Positions 1-7,036 of a stretch of 64,000 bases of DNA are shown here, one piece after another; positions within the stretch are counted from its first letter, which is position 1; every line of letters starts with the position of its first letter. A model generated the notes under the pieces. That model made no database searches, was not told the DNA's origin, and saw only the letters and a list, made by a program, of their open reading frames with translations. Where the stretch lies: positions 1-64,000 of the forward strand of contig NZ_JAAGPD010000030.1 of the NCBI RefSeq assembly GCF_017104565.1, in the 5' to 3' direction. The stretch comes from Paraburkholderia sp. Tr-20389 (GTDB taxonomy: Bacteria; Pseudomonadota; Gammaproteobacteria; Burkholderiales; Burkholderiaceae). Both the position numbers and the translations under genes were made by a program.

Positions 1-186
1 TATCTCGAGGAGACACTGGGTCACGTCCTGTATCGTCGCTGGACGCTCGCCGACCTGAAACGCGCCGCGCCATCGCTCGCCGACGCGAAGCGCGCGCACC
101 CGGCCGTGTTCGCGCTGCTGCTCGAGCCGCGCGGCGGCCGGCGCTGCCGCACCGCGCCCACGGCCCCGCTCACCCCGTGCGCGTAA
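1..186 (+). pseudogene. Truncated 5' copy of the tyrosine recombinase gene
   Basis: The reading frame is open from the first base of the window to a TAA at 184-186. Its first 42 codons are identical to codons 27-68 of the intact recombinase gene that follows, because bases 1-127 are repeated exactly at 277-403. After that the sequence diverges into about 19 unrelated codons and stops 12 bases before the ATG of the intact gene, in the same frame. I read it as a remnant of a second recombinase gene that lost everything after its N-terminal DUF3701-like region. The true 5' end lies outside the window. Confidence 0.75.
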
Positions 187-198
187 AAGCCCGTCATC

Positions 199-1902
199 AT
201 GAAGTCCACCGACTGGATCGACGCGGGTGTGCTGCCACCGCAGCGGCTGCCTCCCGGCGTCGACGCCGCGCTCGCGTATCTCGAGGAGACACTGGGTCAC
301 GTCCTGTATCGTCGCTGGACGCTCGCCGACCTGAAACGCGCCGCGCCATCGCTCGCCGACGCGAAGCGCGCGCACCCGGCCGTGTTCGCGCTGCTGCTCG
401 AGCACGATGTCGCGATCGAGTACTGGGCGCAGGGGCGCCTGCACCTTGCAACCGCGAATCATGCGCCCTCGCCCGATACCGTGCTCGCCCGCGTGCTGCA
501 GGCGCACCGCCGCCGGTTCCGGCATCTGCCCGACACCGACACAGCAGACGCTGCCGGCCAGCGCGGCGAACCCATTGTCAGCGCAGGCAATGAAGGCGAC
601 GGCGCCGTCACACCCGCCGAGGCGACGCGCGATGCCGCCGGTATGGCGGTCGCCGACATGGCGACACTCGTCGCGCTGTCCGTCTCGCGTAGCAGCGATC
701 CCGCGGCGTTGCGTATGTGGCTCACGCGCGCCGGCCGCTTCATGAACGCAACGACCACCAATTCCCTCGGCGTGACCGACGATGCCCGGGCCCTCGCGCT
801 ATTCCTGCGCGACCGGGCGCAGCGTTCGCCGCACACGCTGCGCGCATATAGGACCGAGTTGCGCCGCCTGATCGGCTGGTGTGAGGCGCACCGGCGCGGG
901 CCGTTATCCGACCTGACGCGCGATGACCTGCTCGCCTTCCGGCAAACACTCGGCCCCGCAGGCCGCACGGGGGGCAACCCCTCCATGGTGCTGTCCCAAC
1001 CCAGTGCCGCGCGTGCCGGCACGCCGTCCCGTAGCGACGCGGGCCGCCGCCGCGCGCTTGCGGTCATTTCGAGCCTGTTCCGTTACTGGCAGAAGACGGG
1101 CTACCTGGTGATCAACCCCGCCGCCGAGCTGTCAGGCGGTGGGGCCGCCCGCATGACGTGGACACCGTCGCGGATCCTGCCCGCCCGGGTGCTCGCGCAG
1201 TGCGACACGGTCACGGCCGGGGCGCGGCCGCCGGGGGTATCGGTCCTCGTCTGGGCGCGCCGCTGTGCGATCTGGACGCTCTACCGCTTCGCCGGTGTGC
1301 GCCTCGCCGAACTCGAGTGGTCAGCCGAACTGGGACTGCCGCGCCTGAGCGTCGAGCCGGACGCGACCACGGCCGCCGACCCGGCACACGGCTCATCCGG
1401 CGCGACGGGCGGTCAATGGACGCTGCATGTGCGCGGCAAGGGCGGCAAGCTTCGCGCGATCCCACTGCCGTCGCGCTGCGCGCCCGTGCTGCGTGACTAT
1501 CGCGTCCTGCGCGGTCTCGCCGCCGAACCCGCGCCGTTCGAGTCGGTACCCCTGATTCACAGCGAGAAGCGCGACGCACTCGGGCACAGCGGTCTCTACG
1601 ATGAAGTGAAGGCGGTGCTGCAGGCGGCGGAAGAAACGGTCCCGGCCGGTGACGCAGCGACCCGGGCGCTGATCCGCGCGGCGTCGACCCACTGGCTGCG
1701 GCACGGCTATGCGCGCACGCTGGTCGTCGATCACGCGGTGCCGCTGCCCGTCGCGCAGACGTTACTGGGGCACGCGTCGGTGCAGACGACGGCCGCGTAT
1801 GCACGCACCGACCTCACGCAGCTGCGGGATTTTGTGGAGGGGAGTTTTCCAGACGTCTGCCACCCTCATGGAACGCTCCCAGGAGGCTCGAGCGCCTCGT
1901 GA
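199..1902 (+). CDS. Tyrosine recombinase/integrase with DUF3701-type N-terminus
   Basis: This 567-residue site-specific recombinase would cut and rejoin DNA through a 3'-phosphotyrosine link. The catalytic set is complete: R368 (in AGVRLAEL), K414 in the beta-hairpin (VRGKGGK), H498 and R501 (HWLR), H525 (LGH) and the nucleophile Y534. The SAM-like core-binding domain is around residues 190-300. The roughly 190-residue N-terminus resembles the DUF3701 region of burkholderial integrases. The start is taken at 199 because an in-frame TAA lies at 184-186, although no good ribosome binding site precedes it. It sits 1.9 kb upstream of the Tn7-like genes in the same orientation. It could be an independent integrative element or the resolution enzyme of that transposon. 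Confidence 0.88.
   Translation: MKSTDWIDAGVLPPQRLPPGVDAALAYLEETLGHVLYRRWTLADLKRAAPSLADAKRAHPAVFALLLEHDVAIEYWAQGRLHLATANHAPSPDTVLARVLQAHRRRFRHLPDTDTADAAGQRGEPIVSAGNEGDGAVTPAEATRDAAGMAVADMATLVALSVSRSSDPAALRMWLTRAGRFMNATTTNSLGVTDDARALALFLRDRAQRSPHTLRAYRTELRRLIGWCEAHRRGPLSDLTRDDLLAFRQTLGPAGRTGGNPSMVLSQPSAARAGTPSRSDAGRRRALAVISSLFRYWQKTGYLVINPAAELSGGGAARMTWTPSRILPARVLAQCDTVTAGARPPGVSVLVWARRCAIWTLYRFAGVRLAELEWSAELGLPRLSVEPDATTAADPAHGSSGATGGQWTLHVRGKGGKLRAIPLPSRCAPVLRDYRVLRGLAAEPAPFESVPLIHSEKRDALGHSGLYDEVKAVLQAAEETVPAGDAATRALIRAASTHWLRHGYARTLVVDHAVPLPVAQTLLGHASVQTTAAYARTDLTQLRDFVEGSFPDVCHPHGTLPGGSSAS
277..403 (+). repeat. Second copy of a 127-bp direct repeat (partner at 1-127)
   Basis: Bases 277-403 match bases 1-127 without a mismatch, at an offset of 276 bp. 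The copy lies inside the N-terminal part of the intact recombinase gene, and its partner lies in the truncated copy. The left limit of the repeat may extend beyond the window. Perfect identity suggests a recent duplication or ongoing homogenisation. Confidence 0.9.
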
Positions 1903-1908
1903 GGGCAC

Positions 1909-3000
1909 CTAGCATGTCCGGTCAGACAGTTCCACGTTTAACGAAAAGGTCTGCGGATCAGATTCAACCTTGATTCCGCGATAACGGACCTCTTCTCTCG
2001 CGACCTTCCGGAGCGGCTTCGGCGCGAAGAGTCGGGCGCGCCAAGCAGGTATTCGCCATACTCTTTTCCCCAAACGACAGCAATGTGCCCGGACGCACTC
2101 CTCGCTATAGACCAGCCGCAAACCACCACGCGTTACTAGCTTGGGCCGGGCAGCAGCATGTTGAGGCGCACTCGAAATCACCTGCCAGTAGACCTCCACA
2201 CTATGCGCCCTGAGAAGCCTCGCAACACTCTTGCGGTCATATTCGGACAGCCCCGCCACCTTGACGCGCGAATGCCAAAGGCGCACGAAGCGAACAAACA
2301 TCATCCAAAAATCGCGCATCATGAGCGTTAAGACGTCGGCACCTTGAGCCATCCGGCTTTCACGGGCGTGGAAAATCATCGCGTCATAGGCGACGCCGTA
2401 CGCCACCAGATCACCCACCGCCTGTGCTCGCGCCATACAAAAGGCAGTAACGTTCGCCGCGGCCCAGATTGTTGGCGCACCGTGCACGCCAGGCTGGCAC
2501 AGCGAAAAATAGAAGCAGCACGCACTGAATTCGTCCGTTGGATCATCAGGTATATCGACACCCATTGACTCAACCATATCTCGCATTGCCTCCAGTTCCC
2601 GAAGCGACCAATGGCCCCTGCTTACTATCTCCCAGATCGGCGCGTAAAACAGCGTGGCGACAAGGCTGGTGTGTTTTGAAAGATGTTCAAGACAGGTCGA
2701 AACGATCCCGTTCTTACGTTTTTCAGAACCATCGAACGAAGATGCATAGTCCTGCAGACGTGTGTATCGCTTCCTGACGGTCTCCACGTCTTCCTTCCCG
2801 CAGAACTTTCGAGCGATGCCCCTCGGGCTTGGATCGCCCGCCAGACGGGCCGCGAGGCAATAGAGGAGTCGTGCTTTGATATGGTCGAGATGGAGAGCCC
2901 TGCTCATCTGAGTCAGCAGTGTAGGCCCGAGCCAATCGAACAACAGGTATTGACCGTCCTGCGCCGCATCCGGGGCGACTGGCTCGAAATGCAATGCCAT
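1909..3000 (-). CDS. Hypothetical protein, 363 aa, beside the transposon genes
   Basis: I do not recognise this protein. It is soluble in appearance, rich in Arg, Cys and aromatic residues, with no signal peptide and no clear membrane segment. The first 50 residues contain LLFDWLGPTLL and a repeated-helix look, and the C-terminal 60 residues are strongly basic, which would fit nucleic-acid binding. The ATG at 3000-2998 is preferred over the GTG at 3003-3001 because a GGAG motif lies about 8 bases upstream. It converges on the recombinase gene with only 6 bases between the stop codons, and diverges from the small HTH-like gene across a palindromic intergenic region. This placement suggests an accessory gene of the mobile element. 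Confidence 0.6.
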   Translation of the reverse strand: MALHFEPVAPDAAQDGQYLLFDWLGPTLLTQMSRALHLDHIKARLLYCLAARLAGDPSPRGIARKFCGKEDVETVRKRYTRLQDYASSFDGSEKRKNGIVSTCLEHLSKHTSLVATLFYAPIWEIVSRGHWSLRELEAMRDMVESMGVDIPDDPTDEFSACCFYFSLCQPGVHGAPTIWAAANVTAFCMARAQAVGDLVAYGVAYDAMIFHARESRMAQGADVLTLMMRDFWMMFVRFVRLWHSRVKVAGLSEYDRKSVARLLRAHSVEVYWQVISSAPQHAAARPKLVTRGGLRLVYSEECVRAHCCRLGKRVWRIPAWRARLFAPKPLRKVAREEVRYRGIKVESDPQTFSLNVELSDRTC

Positions 3001-3018
3001 CACCTAATCTCCGAGGGT

Positions 3019-3046
3019 GGGACAAATTTGCAATGAAATTTGTCCC
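3019..3046. promoter_or_regulatory. Palindrome in the divergent promoter region
   Basis: Arms GGGACAAATTT (3019-3029) and AAATTTGTCCC (3036-3046) form a perfect 11-bp inverted repeat around a 6-bp spacer. It sits 19 bp upstream of the leftward hypothetical gene and about 85 bp before the rightward HTH-like gene. An operator is the simplest reading. The GGGACAAATTT arm also resembles the GGACAAAAT-type TnsB sites of Tn7, so a transposon-end role is possible. Confidence 0.6.
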
Positions 3047-3131
3047 GTGCAGTTTTCAGTTGACCTGACTAGTCTGACTGAATGGTACTTCAGGCGACAA
3101 GCATCAACTTCAATCGCGGAGAGGTCAGATC

Positions 3132-3386
3132 ATGACACTATGCGAATGCCAGGACTTTCACGGTGAACCATTACTCCAGACGCATGGCCCGTTAATGGGT
3201 GGACGTCATTTATGGCGCGCGCTTGGTTATCCGACCGCGCAAGCCTTCAGCAAGGCGGTTGAGCGAAACACAGTACCCATCGCAACGTTCCGCATCCCTC
3301 ACCGCCGCGGCCGGTTCGCCCTGACAAACGACGTGGTGCAATGGCTACACCTTGCGTCAGGACGGTCAAACCATGCCCCGTCGTAA
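3132..3386 (+). CDS. Small HTH/AlpA-like DNA-binding protein
   Basis: This 84-residue protein has the look of a winged-helix, AlpA/excisionase-like DNA binder. A helix around GGRHLWRALGY is followed by a basic recognition segment, the IPHRRGRFAL wing and a closing DVVQWL helix. The ATG follows an AGAGG motif at good spacing. It is divergent from the hypothetical gene at 1909-3000 and shares its palindromic upstream region, which would suit autoregulation. Its 3' end faces the Tn7-like operon. It may regulate recombinase or transposase genes; the function is inferred from shape and location only. Confidence 0.55.
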   Translation: MTLCECQDFHGEPLLQTHGPLMGGRHLWRALGYPTAQAFSKAVERNTVPIATFRIPHRRGRFALTNDVVQWLHLASGRSNHAPS

Positions 3387-3433
3387 CAGCGGCAGCTAGC
3401 CGGAACCAGATCATCAATCGAGGAGGAACGACC

Positions 3434-3655
3434 ATGTCTTGATGCCCCTTGGCAGCGCATTCCAGACGAAAACGCCCAAGTGTTGGTGGACACCCGGGCG
3501 CGATCGCACAACTCAGTCAAGTTCTCGCGGAACGACTGCGTTTTAGTGTGGTCCTCCAGCTACCGGAAGTCAAGCCGGGAGTGATGCTCGCACGCTCGTT
3601 GCAGGCAGAGGCCACCCCGCGCATGCCATTTCTCCACCTGTTCGCTCGCCCGTAG
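3434..3655 (+). pseudogene. Possible small broken gene with stop at codon 3
   Basis: A very strong ribosome binding site (GAGGAGGA) stands 6 bases before an ATG at 3434, but the frame reads ATG TCT TGA. The same frame then stays open for about 70 codons to a TAG at 3653-3655. The +1 frame is open for 47 codons and also looks protein-like. This is either a small gene with a nonsense mutation or frameshift, or a recoded or minimal ORF. I do not recognise the product. Apart from this and the next ORF, nothing else is visible between 3387 and 3750, which may include the tnsA-side end of the transposon. Confidence 0.25.
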
Positions 3656-3750
3656 TGCCTCGCACGATCGCATCGCGTGCGAAGCGTTGCGCCGGCGCGC
3701 CCGTTCGCATCGGCGTCAGGCAACAGACTCGGTGCCAGAAGGAGGAAGAG

Positions 3751-3861
3751 ATGAACCAGCTGTCAGCCGGCGATCACCGGCATCGACCCGGCCATTTAAC
3801 CAGGTGTGCGGGCGCGGATGCATCGAACCGACGCCCTATTTCCCAGCAGAGGCGATCATGA
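3751..3861 (+). CDS. 36-codon leader ORF translationally coupled to tnsA
   Basis: An ATG at 3751 is preceded by AGAAGGAGGAAGAG, one of the strongest ribosome binding sites in the window. The 36-residue basic peptide ends in a TGA at 3859-3861 that overlaps the ATG of tnsA (3858-3860) as ATGA. The arrangement suggests translational coupling: ribosomes finishing the leader would restart on tnsA, whose own ribosome binding site is modest. The peptide is rich in His and Arg, with no recognised motif. It could be a regulatory leader or a shortened gene. Confidence 0.45.
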   Translation: MNQLSAGDHRHRPGHLTRCAGADASNRRPISQQRRS

Positions 3862-4754
3862 GCCACAACCCACTCATGGAATTGATAGACCGTGGCGTAG
3901 GTCAAGGACATCTTGATGAATACACGCCGTTCTGGCAGGTGGTTCGAGGAAACGCCACCCGTTTCGGCTTGCAGTCGACAGGACCCCTGCCGGGATACCG
4001 CCGCGCCAGCAGCTTCCAGCAGCGACCGCTTCGGCACGCCGCCATACTGGCGCTATGGATTGGCGCACGCGATGCGCGAGAGAGCTACCCACTCTGGCCG
4101 TTTGCCCATCCTCATCCACTCTCCGGCTGGCCGTTTGGCAAGCCCGTGACTTTCACCTGCCGTGGACTACTCGACATCATCGATGGCAAAAACGAGCGAC
4201 AACATATTCATAGGCGAGCGAACACGGGTTCGGTGCCGATCGTCAATCTGATGCTGACTTGCGGTCCGCGCGAAGCGCCCCACTGCATCATGATGAGTTG
4301 CCGGTCGCTCGGAGACAATCCTGACGCCCGCGCCCGTGCATCTGACACCGATGTCAGGTACTGCAGGCGCTACGCCGACGCGAACAGCATCCCATACACG
4401 GAATTCGACCCGCACTGCGTTGCACGTCCCCTTATGGACAACCTGCTGGTCTGCTCGTATGCCGTCAACGCTGTCAGACGCGATATTGCGCCTGACACCC
4501 TGTATCGCGTTGAAGCGGAATTACTTCTGCAACTGGAACGGGAAACGATTGTCGACGCGGTGCGCCGCACGGCCAGCAAGCTCGGCGTGCACGAACGGCA
4601 CGTCTGGACCGTGTTCACCTATATGCAGTGGACACAGTCGATCGACATTGACCTCCGCTATCGCATCTTTCATACCGAGCGCCCGATCCCTGGCGGTCGC
4701 GCGTTGAAAGCCGCCCTTGCACGTCTTCTTCTGGGGGACGCATCGTGGACATGA
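3858..4754 (+). CDS. tnsA: TnsA-like protein, catalytic residues apparently lost
   Basis: TnsA normally nicks the 5' ends of Tn7-type elements and binds TnsB and TnsC. The N-terminus carries the family signature GVGQGHLDEYTPFW (residues 13-26), matching GRGQGHxxxYxPW of Tn7 TnsA. RESYPLWP (74-81) aligns with REQFPLLP, and the segment near 168-197 aligns with the end of the nuclease domain. By eye, however, Tn7 E63 falls on R59, D114 on P127/I128, and the QxK pair (Q130, K132) on M145 and S147. The protein thus looks like a structural, non-cutting TnsA. The start is at 3858 (298 aa), with AGAGGCG upstream and ATGA overlap with the leader; the frame is open back to 3687. It overlaps tnsB. Confidence 0.78.
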   Translation: MSHNPLMELIDRGVGQGHLDEYTPFWQVVRGNATRFGLQSTGPLPGYRRASSFQQRPLRHAAILALWIGARDARESYPLWPFAHPHPLSGWPFGKPVTFTCRGLLDIIDGKNERQHIHRRANTGSVPIVNLMLTCGPREAPHCIMMSCRSLGDNPDARARASDTDVRYCRRYADANSIPYTEFDPHCVARPLMDNLLVCSYAVNAVRRDIAPDTLYRVEAELLLQLERETIVDAVRRTASKLGVHERHVWTVFTYMQWTQSIDIDLRYRIFHTERPIPGGRALKAALARLLLGDASWT

Positions 4755-7036
4755 TACGCATTGGATCGATCCTCATTCCCTCGTGCGATGAGGCCCCATA
4801 CAAGTTTCCCCGCCGCGTCCTGACCGCGGATGCGGGAGGCTACTGGCTGATCCCCGTGGATTTCGACGGTCGCCGCAAGTATGCACACGGCCCGCACTTC
4901 GTTGACGCCACATACCTCCACTCTGCCGTCAGCGACGGCAGATTACGCATCGGCGATTTCAAGTGCCCCGTGCTATGGCAGGCGCAGGATGAAGATCTCA
5001 ACCGCTGGTTTGGTGGATCAACGAAAGCGCCATGCAAAATCATTCAGGTCCGCGAGCGAGCCTATACGGCAATCCAGCCGTATATCAGCAATACGTCGAT
5101 TCACGAGGCATTGACGACGAAAAGCTACACCAACTGGATCCGCGAAACGAGCAAAGCCACAGGTCACTCCCAAGCCTACCTATATGATGCACTTCACCGC
5201 CTATGGGCAGGCGATGAGAAAAATGCGCTGCTGGGCCTGACCTGCTACAACGGTGGGCGCGGAAAGCCGAAGAAGCAGACACGCAAGCTGGGGCGCCCGA
5301 ACGCGCTTGACGCAGTCGCAGGTCGTGCAAGCAGTGGATTGGCGCTCTCTGACGAAGACAAGATCAAATTGCAATGCGGATGGCAATGTTTCGTCAGCGA
5401 CGGCAGGTCGGTCAGACAGGCACATCTGGAGACCGCCCGGACCTTCTACGCCGTCACGCCGGAAACCGGCAACGGCAACGAAGAGACCGTCCTGGCGGAT
5501 GCAGACAAACGTCCCACGCTGCGCCAGTTCCGCTACTGGGGGCCACGCGGCGATCCTGCCCAGTCGGCTACACGCCGGATGCTTGGGGAACATGAATACC
5601 GGCTTAACCACCTGGGTATGCACGGGTCGGCAACGGACGGGATCCGGGCAGTTGGCCAACGCGGATGGATTGATTCTAGTGGCGGCGATGTACGGCTGTC
5701 GTCCATCACACACCGGGCGACCGAAGTCGGCATCGCTACTTATCTCGATGTCATGGAGGCATTGACGCAAGTCATCTGCGGCGTCTATATCGGATTTGAA
5801 CCCCCGTCCGCCCGGGTCTTTCTGCTCGCTGCAGCCCATGCCGCTCTGTCCAAGGAGGCGTGGTGTGCACGCTTCGGCATCAGTGGCGTTACAGACGATA
5901 TGATTCCGAGTCTGCGTTTTGAGGAATTATTTCACGACAATGGCGAAGGTCGAAACGCACAGACGATGCGGGTGTACCTGAAAGCCTGGGAAGGCTGGAT
6001 TGAATTTGCTCCCGCTGGGGATGGCCGCGCGAAGGGGACGATAGAAGGTGATCATCATCTGCGTCATCTCGATGTCGATCACCGGCTACCTGGCACGACA
6101 CATCCACCGCCGGGCACCAAACCGACTCCTGCAATCGTCAACTACTACGAATATGTCGGACACCATATTCATCGCATCATCTATCACAACGCCATCGAGG
6201 TCGCCCCCGCGCATCTGATCACGGGCGAGATGCGAAACGAACTGGACGCCACTGCAACCCGGATGGACGTGTTTCGTTGGTATGTCCGCCACGGGTATGT
6301 CACGAGCCCCCCGCCCGATCCGGAAATGATACGGGCACACATGCTCCCGTCGTTTCCCGCGACCATTACCGAACGTGGCATCTTTTTGCACCGTCCGGAT
6401 CGTGGGAACAAAAAGGAGTATGTGCAGCGATGCCGGTATGTGAACGAATACCTGGTCGAATCGGGCCTGCTCGAGGCCGCGAGAAGGAAGGTAATCCCGG
6501 CAGAGATTTCCCTTGATCCCAATGACCTCAGTGTCGCCTGGTTTCGGACCCGGGACGAGGGTCTCCTTCAACTCCGGAACGTTTACCCCGACGAGTGGCT
6601 TATCCGGCACTGCACACTGGATGAATTGCTGATGCTTCAGGACAGGGACCATCTGACACTACTGGCGAACACATCAGGCGCCGAGCAAAAGGCGGTCGAC
6701 TTCATGGACAGACAGGCCGCCTCAGTGTCGTCGTCTATCAATGCTAGAACGAATGAAACCGAACTCACTAGGCCGACTCACCAGGGGGCGGGGACAGGCG
6801 GCGCCGATGTGAAACAGAAGGAGACCGACCTGCTCGAACAGCGCGGCCTGGCCGATCCGACAGGAAAACGGACTGGCACCCGGTGCTCCCCCTCCACAGC
6901 CGTTGAACCTGACCACGGCGGGTTCCCCGCCCAGCCATCCATCCCCAACGATCCCGTTCCGGCGCAGGACGACGAAACGTTCGACGATGTCCTTGACGCG
7001 ATCCGCCACTTCGAAGATGAGGAGAATCCGAAATGA
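4745..7036 (+). CDS. tnsB: TnsB-like DDE transposase
   Basis: This 763-residue transposase would recognise the transposon ends and join 3' ends to target DNA. The rve/Mu-type catalytic triad is intact: D310 (GWIDSS), D398 (FHDNGEG) and E434 (GTIEGD), with the 35-residue spacing expected for D2-E. IGFEPPSA between them is typical of TnsB and TniA. N-terminal residues 1-280 hold the end-binding helices, and a C-terminal tail from about 650 is polar and low-complexity, as in the TnsC-contacting tails of this family. The GTG at 4745 has GGGGGA at good spacing. The ATG at 4751 makes an ATGA overlap with the tnsA stop and is an alternative. It overlaps tnsC by ATGA. Confidence 0.9.
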   Translation: MDMIRIGSILIPSCDEAPYKFPRRVLTADAGGYWLIPVDFDGRRKYAHGPHFVDATYLHSAVSDGRLRIGDFKCPVLWQAQDEDLNRWFGGSTKAPCKIIQVRERAYTAIQPYISNTSIHEALTTKSYTNWIRETSKATGHSQAYLYDALHRLWAGDEKNALLGLTCYNGGRGKPKKQTRKLGRPNALDAVAGRASSGLALSDEDKIKLQCGWQCFVSDGRSVRQAHLETARTFYAVTPETGNGNEETVLADADKRPTLRQFRYWGPRGDPAQSATRRMLGEHEYRLNHLGMHGSATDGIRAVGQRGWIDSSGGDVRLSSITHRATEVGIATYLDVMEALTQVICGVYIGFEPPSARVFLLAAAHAALSKEAWCARFGISGVTDDMIPSLRFEELFHDNGEGRNAQTMRVYLKAWEGWIEFAPAGDGRAKGTIEGDHHLRHLDVDHRLPGTTHPPPGTKPTPAIVNYYEYVGHHIHRIIYHNAIEVAPAHLITGEMRNELDATATRMDVFRWYVRHGYVTSPPPDPEMIRAHMLPSFPATITERGIFLHRPDRGNKKEYVQRCRYVNEYLVESGLLEAARRKVIPAEISLDPNDLSVAWFRTRDEGLLQLRNVYPDEWLIRHCTLDELLMLQDRDHLTLLANTSGAEQKAVDFMDRQAASVSSSINARTNETELTRPTHQGAGTGGADVKQKETDLLEQRGLADPTGKRTGTRCSPSTAVEPDHGGFPAQPSIPNDPVPAQDDETFDDVLDAIRHFEDEENPK

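Noticed and set aside
3387-3857. Precise tnsA-side end of the transposon
   Set aside because: Several TGT trinucleotides occur, but I found no set of repeated 20-bp sites or target duplication that would define the end.
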